In this document: positions 1 through 7,166 of the stretch, piece after piece
How positions within the stretch are numbered: position 1 is the first letter of the stretch
Layout: each line of letters opens with the position of its first letter
Assembly (NCBI GenBank): GCA_021621525.1
Contig: JAJVUU010000066.1
Location: forward strand, 1-9,463
Origin: Caryophanales bacterium
GTDB taxonomy: Bacteria > Bacillota_I > Bacilli_A > RFN20 > CAG-288
DNA length: 9,463 nt
Reading direction: 5' to 3'
Translations under genes and position numbers: made by a program
Notes under the pieces: model-generated
Told to the model about the DNA's origin: nothing
What the model saw: only the letters and a program-made list of their open reading frames with translations
Databases searched by the model: none

Positions 1-76
1 GCTGTCGCGATCTGGCTTCTCCGTAGTCAATGCCTTAGGTTAATGACATTGGGTGCATGACCTGTGGCCTGAGATA
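1..76. other. Unassigned flank downstream of plsY
   Basis: I can assign no gene to these 76 bases. All three rightward frames reach a stop within the segment, so it could hold the tail of a rightward gene converging on plsY, but the readable peptides are too short to recognise. A weak 7-bp stem with one wobble pair (28-34 with 45-51) surrounds a 10-nt loop. No T-run follows it on either strand, so I do not call it a terminator. Confidence 0.3.
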
Positions 77-823
77 TCAGTCTTTCCTGTCGACGATGTT
101 TTCAAAATGAGTATCCGGTTCTTCGCCTTTCTCGAGTCTCTTGATGTTGCTCTTATGGCGATAGACAACAAGCGACGCACCAAGGAAGGAACAGATAGGG
201 GTGATGTAGGAGAGATGAAGCATGTAGCTTGATGTGATATAGAGACCTCCATTGAAATCCGTCGGATTCTTCAAGACGGTGAAATCGAGAATCATGGCAA
301 CGAAGGTAAGAAGGAAGATACAAGGAACGGTGATGACGGAGCAAAGGGAGATTTTCCTGGTGAAATGGAAGAGAACCAGGAAGAGGGCGATGCCGACGAC
401 AAAGAGAATCGGAGAGACAAAGAGGATGTATCCTGCGATACAGCTGACAGCCTTTCCGCCTTTGAAGTGGGCAAAGACCGGGAAGGTGTGTCCAAGAAGG
501 ACGGCGATGGCAGAAAGGCTGATGAAAAGCTCATCGATGTGACTATATGAGACAAGAATCTGATGGATAGGGCTGAAGGAGAGGATAAGAAGGATGATCA
601 TGAGAGGAACATAGGCTTTCAGCATATCCAAGACCATGGTGGTGATACCGGCCTTCTTGCCAAGCGTCCTTCCGACGTTGGTCCCTCCGGTATTGCCGGA
701 GCCAAAGGCACGGATGTCGATGCCATGAAGCCTTCCGATGATGACGCCGGTAGGAATCGACCCAAAGAGATAGCCTAGAAGCATACAGGCGAGGCTGATT
801 AAAACGGTATATAAAATTTCCAT
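77..823 (-). CDS. plsY: Acyl-phosphate:glycerol-3-phosphate acyltransferase PlsY
   Basis: PlsY is an integral membrane enzyme that transfers an acyl group from acyl-phosphate to glycerol-3-phosphate to make lysophosphatidic acid, the first committed step of phospholipid synthesis in most Gram-positive bacteria. The 248-residue product shows all three family motifs. Motif 1 is GSIPTGVIIG (21-30) with GSGNTGGTN (41-49), motif 2 is GHTFPVFAHFKGGKAVS (111-127), and motif 3 is the RHKSNIKRLEKGEE stretch (222-235). Several hydrophobic membrane segments lie between them (about 3-20, 62-83, 101-110, 128-152, 160-182, 203-221). Most relatives are near 200 residues; the excess lies mainly in two loops (about 84-100 and 180-200). 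The start at 823 is chosen because the family N-terminus begins MEILYTVLIS and AGGAAA lies 8 nt upstream counted from AGGA. Longer in-frame starts reach 940 but would run through the promoter and into parE. The gene is divergent from parE, as in Bacillus. Confidence 0.95.
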   Translation of the reverse strand: MEILYTVLISLACMLLGYLFGSIPTGVIIGRLHGIDIRAFGSGNTGGTNVGRTLGKKAGITTMVLDMLKAYVPLMIILLILSFSPIHQILVSYSHIDELFISLSAIAVLLGHTFPVFAHFKGGKAVSCIAGYILFVSPILFVVGIALFLVLFHFTRKISLCSVITVPCIFLLTFVAMILDFTVLKNPTDFNGGLYITSSYMLHLSYITPICSFLGASLVVYRHKSNIKRLEKGEEPDTHFENIVDRKD

Positions 824-829
824 AGATGA

Positions 830-835
830 TTTCCT
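830..835 (-). promoter_or_regulatory. Ribosome binding site of plsY
   Basis: On the minus strand AGGAAA precedes ATG at 823, with 8 nt between AGGA (832-835) and the start codon. It decides the plsY start in favour of the short, family-like N-terminus over the 39-residue upstream extension. Confidence 0.75.
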
Positions 836-848
836 GAATAACATGTTA

Positions 849-877
849 ATTATATCGTCAAATGCTTTATTTTTAAA
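849..877 (-). promoter_or_regulatory. Predicted sigma-A promoter for plsY
   Basis: On the minus strand a perfect TATAAT (849-854) lies 17 bp from TTTAAA (872-877, 4 of 6 matches to TTGACA). Transcription would begin near 842, giving a leader of about 20 nt that still contains the plsY ribosome binding site. This is the best-matching promoter in the divergent region. It is predicted from sequence alone. Confidence 0.55.
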
Positions 878-894
878 GCTTTTCTCGGTAAAAT
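866..894 (+). promoter_or_regulatory. Candidate promoter for the parE operon
   Basis: TAAAAT (889-894, 5 of 6 matches to TATAAT) lies 17 bp from TTTATT (866-871, 3 of 6). Initiation near 901 would leave a leader of about 15 nt that just keeps the GAGG at 903-906. A second possibility is TATAGA (895-900) 17 bp from TTTAAA (872-877), but it would start transcription inside the ribosome binding site. A promoter is expected in this 92-bp gap; which hexamers are used is uncertain. Confidence 0.3.
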
Positions 895-902
895 TATAGA
901 AT

Positions 903-906
903 GAGG
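903..906 (+). promoter_or_regulatory. Ribosome binding site of parE
   Basis: GAGG lies 9 nt upstream of ATG at 916 and supports that start, which also gives the expected short N-terminal arm before the GHKL ATPase domain. Confidence 0.6.
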
Positions 907-915
907 TTTTAACAA

Positions 916-2853
916 ATGAGCTCGAATTACAATGCATCATCCTTAGCCATTCTCCATGGGCTTGAACCGGTCAGGGAAAGACCTGGCATGTATATCGGTT
1001 CCACATCCACACTGGGTCTGCACCACCTGGTATGGGAAATCGTCGACAACGCCGTCGATGAAGCCAACGAAGGGTATGGAAAGAACATTTTTATCACCAT
1101 CCATACCGATGGTTCCCTTGAAGTCGAAGACCAGGGGCGAGGCGTCCCCTGCGATTACAACGAGAAGGAAAAGATGAATGGTTTCCAGATCGTCTATCAG
1201 ACTCTCCACGGCGGAGGAAAGTTCGATGAATCCAACTACAAGTCTGCCGGTGGTCTGCATGGTGTCGGAGCTTCCGTCACCAACGCCCTTTCGAAATGGA
1301 TGGAAGTCCATTCCTACCGGGATGGAATCGACCATTTTGCACGCTTTGAAAAAGGCGGGAGCACATTCAGTGGCATCAAGGAATTAGGAAAGACCACGAA
1401 ACGCGGAACAGACGTCCGTTTCTTTCCGGATGATGAGATTTTTGAAGACATCACATTCAACTTTGACCGCATCGCCAGCCATCTTGATGACCAGGCATGC
1501 CTGACCAAGGGCGTCACCTTCCACCTATTTGACGAGAGGACGGGAAGAAAGCAGGATTTCTACTATCAGGACGGACTCAGGGAATACTATAACCGTCACA
1601 CCGTAGACAAGGAAGCACTGACCAAGCCTTGCAGGTTTGAAGGAGAGGATAACGGCATCCGTCTGGAAGTCGTCTTCGGCTTCCTGAAGAACGACTACAA
1701 CGAAAAGATCATCTCCTTTGCCAATGGTGTCAGGACCCTTGACGGCGGATATCATGTCACCGGACTCAAGAAGGCCTTGACGACCATCTATAACCAGTAT
1801 GCTCAAAGCCATGGCCTCACAAGGGCAAACCAGGCCTTGGATGGAGACTGCCTGAGAGAAGGTCTTGTTGCCATCCTTTCTGTCTGGGTTCCGGAACACC
1901 TCCTTCAGTTCGAAGGTCAGACAAAAGGCAAACTCGGTACCAAGGAGGCCCTCAACAGCGTCGATGGCATCATCGAAAACAAGCTGGCCTATTACCTGGA
2001 AGAACATAAGGACGAAGCAGAGAACGTCGTAAAGAAGACGGTCGAGGAGATGCGCATCAGAGACAAGACCGAGGCTGACAGGAAGAAGGAAAGGGAGCTT
2101 GCCAACAACAAGCTTTCCGGCATCGAAATCTCCAAGAAGCTCACGCCTTGCTCCAGCAAGGATTATATGGCCAACGAGCTCTTCATCGTCGAAGGCGACT
2201 CAGCCGGCGGCTCTGCCAAGAAAGGACGAAATCCACGTTATCAGGCCATCCTTCCCTTGAGAGGAAAACCGAAGAACACCACGGATGTCGAGGACGAGAA
2301 GGCTCTTTTGGGAAACCTTGAAATCGCAACACTGATTTCCACCATCGGTGCCGGCTTCAACGACGACTTCAACATCAAGAACATCCATTACGGAAAAGTC
2401 ATCATCATGACCGATGCCGATGATGACGGAAGCCACATCCAGTCCCTGCTTCTGACGTTCTTCTATAACCATATGAAGCCTCTGATCGAGACAGGACACG
2501 TCTATATTGCCTGCCCGCCTCTCTATCGTGTCTATAACGGAAAAGGCAAGGAAATCTATTGCTATGACGACAAGGAGCTCCAGGAAGCCATCAAGGCAAT
2601 CGGAAACGGCTATAAGGTCAACCGTTACAAAGGCCTTGGTGAAATGAACTATTCCCAGCTCAGTCAGACGACCATGGACATCGAGCACAGGAAGCTTTTG
2701 AAGGTGAACATCATCGATGACGAGGATGCCCATGACAAGGTCAACATCTTCCTAGGAAAGGATTCCGACAGAAGAAAGGATTGGATCGAGAACAACATCG
2801 ACTTCAATGTCAGCGATACATTCACGGCGGAGGTTGCAAAGAATGAAAAGTAA
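916..2853 (+). CDS. parE: DNA topoisomerase IV subunit B (ParE)
   Basis: This is the ATPase subunit of topoisomerase IV, which with ParC decatenates replicated chromosomes. The 645-residue product has the normal length and domain order. The GHKL ATPase contains the catalytic Glu (E41) in WEIVDNAVDEA with the Mg-binding N45, DQGRGVP (72-78) and GGLHGVGAS (112-120). The transducer carries the ATP-sensing QTK lysine (K337). The TOPRIM domain has EGDSAGGSA (426-434) and the metal-binding TDADDDGSH (499-507), and RYKGLGEMN (570-578) follows. ParE is preferred over GyrB because of QAILPLRGK after the TOPRIM glutamate, the C-terminal VNIFLGKDSDRRKDWIENN pattern, and the adjoining ParC-type A subunit. 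Start at 916 has GAGG 9 nt upstream. It is the first gene of the rightward operon, and its end overlaps parC by 11 nt. No disruption is seen. Confidence 0.95.
   Translation: MSSNYNASSLAILHGLEPVRERPGMYIGSTSTLGLHHLVWEIVDNAVDEANEGYGKNIFITIHTDGSLEVEDQGRGVPCDYNEKEKMNGFQIVYQTLHGGGKFDESNYKSAGGLHGVGASVTNALSKWMEVHSYRDGIDHFARFEKGGSTFSGIKELGKTTKRGTDVRFFPDDEIFEDITFNFDRIASHLDDQACLTKGVTFHLFDERTGRKQDFYYQDGLREYYNRHTVDKEALTKPCRFEGEDNGIRLEVVFGFLKNDYNEKIISFANGVRTLDGGYHVTGLKKALTTIYNQYAQSHGLTRANQALDGDCLREGLVAILSVWVPEHLLQFEGQTKGKLGTKEALNSVDGIIENKLAYYLEEHKDEAENVVKKTVEEMRIRDKTEADRKKERELANNKLSGIEISKKLTPCSSKDYMANELFIVEGDSAGGSAKKGRNPRYQAILPLRGKPKNTTDVEDEKALLGNLEIATLISTIGAGFNDDFNIKNIHYGKVIIMTDADDDGSHIQSLLLTFFYNHMKPLIETGHVYIACPPLYRVYNGKGKEIYCYDDKELQEAIKAIGNGYKVNRYKGLGEMNYSQLSQTTMDIEHRKLLKVNIIDDEDAHDKVNIFLGKDSDRRKDWIENNIDFNVSDTFTAEVAKNEK
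2829..2833 (+). promoter_or_regulatory. Ribosome binding site of parC inside parE
   Basis: GGAGG lies within the last codons of parE, 9 nt before ATG at 2843. It selects this parC start over the in-frame ATG at 2807 and couples parC translation to the end of parE, fitting equal subunit synthesis. Confidence 0.75.
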
Positions 2854-5458
2854 AAAAGATGAGAAGAGGCTGAGCGAGAACATCGTCGATTCCCCGATTT
2901 CCGATGTCTTGATTTCCGCCTTCAACCGCTATGCCAAGGAAGTCATCACAGACCGAGCCATCCCGGATGCAAGAGACGGTCTCAAGCCGGTCCAGAGGCG
3001 TATCATCTTCGATATGTATGACCAGGGTCAGGTCTACAGTAAACCCCATGTCAAGTCAGCGACCATCGTCGGTCACGTCATGGGTCATTTCCATCCGCAT
3101 GGAGATTCCTCCATCTATGATGCCTTGGTCCACATGTCCCAGAGCTGGAAGATGGAAGCACCCCTCATCGACTTCCAGGGAAACAACGGTTCCATCGACG
3201 ATGACCCTGCCGCCGCCAACCGTTACACGGAAGCAAGGTTAAGCAAGCTCAGCGAATACCTCGTCAAGGATATCGACAAGGACTGCGTCAAGATGGTCCC
3301 GACCTTCGATGACAAGCATCTCGAGCCGACCGTTCTGCCGGCAAGATATCCAAACCTTTTGGTCAACGGCACCAGCGGCATCGCCGTAGGAAGCGCAACC
3401 TATATTCCTCCCCACAATCTTGGCGAAGTCGTCGATGCCACCATCTATAGAATCAAGCATAAGAATGCCACCCTGGACGACTTGATGAAATTTGTCCAAG
3501 GCCCGGATTTCCCTACCGGTGGCATCATCGATGACAAGGCTGCCCTGCATAGCCTTTATGAAACCGGAAGAACCAATTTCTACCTCTATTGCAAATCCCA
3601 TATCGACGAGGGCGAGAATGCCATCGTCATCACCGAGATTCCCTATGGTTTGGTCAAGATTGACTTCGTCAGTTCCTTAAACAAGAGAAAAGACACCGAC
3701 AGGCTGGACAACATCGAGGAAATCATCGATGAATCCGCCAAGGACGATGTCCGTATCGTCATCAAGATCAAGGACAACGCTTCCCCCTATGACATCTACA
3801 ACTATCTCATGGGAAAGGGTGCCTTGAGGAATACCATCTCCTGCAACTTCTTAGCCATCGACAAGGGACATCCGAAATGTATGTCCCTGATGGAACTGGT
3901 GGATTCCTTCATCAGCCATCAGAGGGATGTTTCCACCAAGTCATATCAGTTCGATTTGAAGACAGACCTTGACCGCCTTGAGATCGTCGAAGGCTACATC
4001 AAGTGCTATTCCATCCTCAACGAGGTCATCGACAAAATCAGGAAATGCAACGGCAAGGACGGCGTCAAGAAGATGCTTCAGGCTGATTACGGCTTCTCCG
4101 AAAGACAGAGCGAAGCCATCGCCATGATGCCTCTCTATCGTCTTTCCAACACCGACATCCTTGCCTTGAGGGCCGAGCAGGATTCCTTGAGCAAGGACGT
4201 CGAAAGGATCAAGGGTATCCTTGAAAACCCTGACAAGCTCGATCAGACCATCATCAAGACGCTCGAAGAGGTCCGCAAGGACTTTGCCTTCCTCCGCAAG
4301 ACCGAAATCAAGGATGAGAAGATGACTTTCTCGAGTGTCGACCCGACCAAGCTCATCGCCAAGGAAGACGTGATGGTCGCCATCACTTCAGACGGCTATG
4401 CCAAGAGGACGAGCCTGAAATCCTATCAGGCTTCCGTCAAGGCAAACAAGGACGAAAACGATCCTTTGACGTTGCCTAAGATCAAGCCAGGTGACCACCT
4501 CGTTTTCTCTCAGCAGATCGACACCCATTCCGGGCTTCTTCTCTTCACCAGCCTAGGCAACTACGGATATATCCCATGCCACCTCTTAAGCGACATGAAG
4601 TGGAAGGAAGAGGGAAAGCACCTCAACAACCTCATGAAGCTTCAGCCGAACGAAAAGATCGTCAAGGTCTTCGAAGTCGACGAGTTCAAGAAGGGACTCA
4701 ATGTTGCCCTTCTCACCAAGGCCAACAAGATCAAGAGGACGGCCTTGGAAGAGTTTGCCCAGAGTGCTCTTACAAAGAGACCGTTAAAAGCCTGCAAGAT
4801 GCTCAACAAGGATGACAGGCTTGTCGATGTTGCCGTGACAAGCGGCAACTCAGACCTCATCGTCGTCGATGAATTCGGACGTTGTTCCAGGTTCAACGAA
4901 TCCGACATACCTCTTGTCTCTACCTCCGCCATGGGTGTAAAGGCTATCGCTAGCGGTATCGAGAACGCTTCCTTGGTATCCCTGATAAGCCTCCACTCCA
5001 AGGAAGTATGCCTGCTTCTCGTGTTAGGAAACAAGAGAGCTGCCAGAGTCATCTCGACAAGCAAGATTGAAACGACAGAAAGGCTCTCTGCCAAGACACC
5101 TCTCATCAAGGTACTCAAGAAGAACCCCTGGAAGATCGTCAATGTCAGCAAGGTCGAAAAAGTCCGTGGCCAATCCAGTTATGTCTGTATCACGACGCTG
5201 GACTCCATGGTCGCTTTGGACATCAACAACCTCACGCCGGTGGAAGTCAATTCCGAGATGCGTGAAAACGTTCCGAACCTTGGAAAGCTCGATGTCATCG
5301 GTTTCGATTCCATCGGAGAAAAAATCACTTCGGATACACCTGTCGAGGAGCCGATGGCTGCCAAGACCGAGACCAGGAAGGCCGATGTCGACCAGGCCGA
5401 TACTCAGCTCTCCCTGTTCGATCTCTTCGAAAGAGATTCCAACAAGAAACAATTTTGA
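2843..5458 (+). CDS. parC: DNA topoisomerase IV subunit A (ParC)
   Basis: This is the DNA-breaking and rejoining subunit that pairs with ParE. The 871-residue product has the winged-helix core with RAIPDARDGLKPVQRR (38-53) and the catalytic tyrosine Y128 in RYTEARL next to R127. The DNA-bending isoleucine is I188 in ATYIPPHN. The quinolone-determining positions read HPHGDSSIYD, with S89 and D93 as in drug-susceptible enzymes. FQGNNGSIDDDPAAANRYTEARL resembles ParC more than GyrA, and the glutamine-rich GyrA-box is absent from the C-terminal beta-pinwheel region (about 500-820), so ParC is preferred. A polar tail ends in TQLSLFDLFERD, where QLSLF (855-859) matches the sliding-clamp-binding consensus. 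Start at 2843 is supported by GGAGG 9 nt upstream. An in-frame start 12 codons earlier lacks such a site and would add a basic peptide not expected for the family. Confidence 0.95.
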   Translation: MKSKKDEKRLSENIVDSPISDVLISAFNRYAKEVITDRAIPDARDGLKPVQRRIIFDMYDQGQVYSKPHVKSATIVGHVMGHFHPHGDSSIYDALVHMSQSWKMEAPLIDFQGNNGSIDDDPAAANRYTEARLSKLSEYLVKDIDKDCVKMVPTFDDKHLEPTVLPARYPNLLVNGTSGIAVGSATYIPPHNLGEVVDATIYRIKHKNATLDDLMKFVQGPDFPTGGIIDDKAALHSLYETGRTNFYLYCKSHIDEGENAIVITEIPYGLVKIDFVSSLNKRKDTDRLDNIEEIIDESAKDDVRIVIKIKDNASPYDIYNYLMGKGALRNTISCNFLAIDKGHPKCMSLMELVDSFISHQRDVSTKSYQFDLKTDLDRLEIVEGYIKCYSILNEVIDKIRKCNGKDGVKKMLQADYGFSERQSEAIAMMPLYRLSNTDILALRAEQDSLSKDVERIKGILENPDKLDQTIIKTLEEVRKDFAFLRKTEIKDEKMTFSSVDPTKLIAKEDVMVAITSDGYAKRTSLKSYQASVKANKDENDPLTLPKIKPGDHLVFSQQIDTHSGLLLFTSLGNYGYIPCHLLSDMKWKEEGKHLNNLMKLQPNEKIVKVFEVDEFKKGLNVALLTKANKIKRTALEEFAQSALTKRPLKACKMLNKDDRLVDVAVTSGNSDLIVVDEFGRCSRFNESDIPLVSTSAMGVKAIASGIENASLVSLISLHSKEVCLLLVLGNKRAARVISTSKIETTERLSAKTPLIKVLKKNPWKIVNVSKVEKVRGQSSYVCITTLDSMVALDINNLTPVEVNSEMRENVPNLGKLDVIGFDSIGEKITSDTPVEEPMAAKTETRKADVDQADTQLSLFDLFERDSNKKQF

Positions 5459-5464
5459 TATACT
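5456..5464 (+). promoter_or_regulatory. Possible extended -10 promoter before yqeG
   Basis: TGATATACT overlaps the parC stop codon and matches the extended -10 pattern TGNTATAAT with one mismatch. No good -35 lies upstream, as expected for extended -10 promoters. Initiation near 5471 would leave yqeG with almost no leader, a weakness of this call. It may equally be a chance match in the only AT-rich junction inside the operon. Confidence 0.25.
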
Positions 5465-5474
5465 ATAAGAGAAA

Positions 5475-5990
5475 ATGAAAAAAGTAAAAGTTGCCTTCCA
5501 TGCCAAGAGTATCTATGATGTCTCCACACCATTTTTCAAAAGTCTTGGCATCAAGGCTGTCGTGACGGATCTGGACAATACGCTGGATACCTATGACGTA
5601 TCTACGCCTGGAAAGGAAGCCTTCGAACTGAAAGACAGGCTTCAGAAGGCTGGTATTGCCCTCATCGTCGTTTCCAACAACACAGAAAACAGGGTAAGGC
5701 CCTATTGTGAGAAGCTTGGGGTAGACTATCTTCATGATGCCCGCAAATACTTCAAGGCAAGGATTGCCCGGTTTCTGAAAAAGGAAGGCTATGAAGTAAA
5801 GGACTGTCTTTTTGTCGGAGACCAGCTCTTCACCGACCGCATCTATGTAAGCAAACTGAAGGGCAGGCTTCTGTTGACAGAGCCTCTTTCGAGTAAAGAT
5901 CAGTTCTTCACCAGGTTCGTAAGACGATATGATATCAGGATCAGGAAAAAATGGCTCAGACAGGGCCGACTCGGACAATCAGCCGAGTAA
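5475..5990 (+). CDS. yqeG: YqeG family HAD-IIIA phosphatase
   Basis: This is a soluble HAD-superfamily phosphatase of the YqeG family. The 171-residue product shows HAD motif I TDLDNTLD (31-38), with nucleophile D32 and acid/base D34; motif II VVSNNTE (65-71) with S67; and motif IV VGDQLFTDR (114-122) with D116 and D121. Length is normal for the family. Related eukaryotic and plastid proteins (Gep4/PGPP type) dephosphorylate phosphatidylglycerophosphate, so a role in phosphatidylglycerol synthesis is possible. That is inference; the family's substrate is not fixed by sequence. The basic tail (about 155-168, RKKWLRQGR) could suit membrane or nucleic-acid contact. The gene starts 16 nt after parC with only a weak purine stretch (AAGAGA, 5467-5472) as ribosome binding site. 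yqeG directly before yqeH is the standard Firmicutes order. Confidence 0.9.
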   Translation: MKKVKVAFHAKSIYDVSTPFFKSLGIKAVVTDLDNTLDTYDVSTPGKEAFELKDRLQKAGIALIVVSNNTENRVRPYCEKLGVDYLHDARKYFKARIARFLKKEGYEVKDCLFVGDQLFTDRIYVSKLKGRLLLTEPLSSKDQFFTRFVRRYDIRIRKKWLRQGRLGQSAE

Positions 5991-5993
5991 GAA

Positions 5994-5998
5994 AGGAG
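5994..5998 (+). promoter_or_regulatory. Strong ribosome binding site of yqeH
   Basis: AGGAG (within GAAAGGAGAT) sits 7 nt before ATG at 6006, in the 15-nt gap after yqeG. It fixes the yqeH start and contrasts with the weak site of yqeG. Confidence 0.75.
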
Positions 5999-6005
5999 AT
6001 TCGCT

Positions 6006-7166
6006 ATGTTCTTCAAGAAAACCAAGGCCAGTGGACTCACTGCCGAAATCCGCGTCCGCAGATGTTACGGGTGCGGTGCCATCCTTCAATGCGATGACCC
6101 GAACGAGGTCGGTTATGTGCCAAAGGAGAAATTCGCTTCCGAGGAGGAGACCCTGTGCGAAAGATGCTATAAGCTTCGCCATTACTCCCAATACAAGGAC
6201 CAGGGTGACATATCCGTGGATTATGCAACGATCCTAGACTCGGCAAGGCAGGACGATGCCTTGGCCGTATATGTCTTCAACGCCTTTTCCCTCAACGTTT
6301 CCCTCCTCGATGGCGTAGGCGAGTATTTCCCATCCAAGGCTTTGGCCGTCATCAACAAGAGAGACCTTCTTCCCAAGTCCTTTGATGACACCTACCTCAT
6401 CGCCAAGACCAAAGAGCTTCTGGAGAAGGAGAACATCCATCCTCTGGAAGTCATCGTCACCTCGAGCTCTGCCTCAAGAAGCAGCAACATCGACACATTG
6501 CTAAGCAAGATCAACCAATATCGTGCAGGCAAGGATGTCTATTTCATCGGTGCCTACCAGGTCGGCAAATCCTCCCTCATCAATGCCCTCTTGAATTCCT
6601 ACAACAACGATACCGACAGGGTCATCACGACCTCTCCTTATCCGGGAACGACCCTGGATGTCATCAGCATCCCTTTGGATGAGAACAGCTCCATGTATGA
6701 CACTCCTGGCATCAACAATGCCAAGAGCATCGTTTCCAAGATCGAAGGAAAAATCGTCAAATACGTGCTTCCGAGAAACGAGGTCCGTCCCGAGACCTAT
6801 AGCTGCAAGGAAGGTCAGTCCTTCCTGTTCAGCAATATCGCCAGGTTTGACTTTGTCAAGGGTGACAAGACCAACTTCACCTTCTACAAGTCCAACGATC
6901 TCTCTTTGCAGAGAGCCAAGATCAACAAGGCCGATGACCTCTTTGAGACACTGGCCAAAAATGGTTCATTGGAGACAAGAAGCCAACGCTTTGGCACCAT
7001 CCATGCCCTGAAGAAGACCTCTCTGACGGCCATCAAGGGTGTGAGCAACAGAATCCGCATCTATGGGCTTGGCTTCATCGACTTCATCGGCGAAAACCAG
7101 GAGATCGATGTCTATGCACCTGATGGCGTCCTTGTCACCATCGAGGAAGGCGGAGTGCGTCTCTAA
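6006..7166 (+). CDS. yqeH: Ribosome biogenesis GTPase YqeH (circularly permuted)
   Basis: YqeH is a GTPase needed for maturation of the 30S ribosomal subunit. The 386-residue product begins with a treble-clef zinc finger (C20-x2-C23 and C51-x2-C54). The G motifs then appear in the permuted order typical of the family: G4 NKRD (117-120), G5 around TSSSAS (152-157), G1 GAYQVGKSS (182-190), G2 PGTT (213-216) and G3 DTPG (232-235). A C-terminal RNA-binding-type domain follows, including TFYKSNDLSLQRAKINKAD, and ends with an IYGLGFIDFIGENQEIDVY segment. Length is slightly above the usual 365-370. One oddity is that the Asn usually found before x-GKS in this GTPase class is Gln here (Q185), a position linked to potassium binding in relatives. 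The stop codon directly abuts the next start (TAAATG). Confidence 0.94.
   Translation: MFFKKTKASGLTAEIRVRRCYGCGAILQCDDPNEVGYVPKEKFASEEETLCERCYKLRHYSQYKDQGDISVDYATILDSARQDDALAVYVFNAFSLNVSLLDGVGEYFPSKALAVINKRDLLPKSFDDTYLIAKTKELLEKENIHPLEVIVTSSSASRSSNIDTLLSKINQYRAGKDVYFIGAYQVGKSSLINALLNSYNNDTDRVITTSPYPGTTLDVISIPLDENSSMYDTPGINNAKSIVSKIEGKIVKYVLPRNEVRPETYSCKEGQSFLFSNIARFDFVKGDKTNFTFYKSNDLSLQRAKINKADDLFETLAKNGSLETRSQRFGTIHALKKTSLTAIKGVSNRIRIYGLGFIDFIGENQEIDVYAPDGVLVTIEEGGVRL

Noticed and set aside
28..51. Stem-loop as terminator of plsY
   Set aside because: The stem is only 7 bp with a wobble, the loop is 10 nt, and no T-run follows on either strand.
824..940. N-terminal extension of plsY to the ATG at 940
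   Set aside because: It would cross the promoter region and overlap the parE start. Its 39 residues are unlike the PlsY N-terminus, and the ATG at 823 has a ribosome binding site.
2200..2733. Leftward open frame of 177 codons inside parE, and similar ones at 1525-2007, 4642-5151, 5024-5506, 5463-5978 and 6966-7430
   Set aside because: They lie antisense to well-identified genes, show no recognisable domain or ribosome binding site, and arise from the strong codon bias of the sense genes.
2807..2842. Earlier ParC start at 2807
   Set aside because: No ribosome binding site fits, and the added basic peptide (MSAIHSRRRLQR) is an out-of-frame reading of the ParE C-terminus; the GGAGG favours 2843.
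916..5458. Calling the pair gyrB/gyrA
   Set aside because: Gene order with plsY, the ParE-type TOPRIM and C-terminal patterns and the lack of a GyrA-box favour topoisomerase IV. A gyrase pair elsewhere in the genome would settle it.
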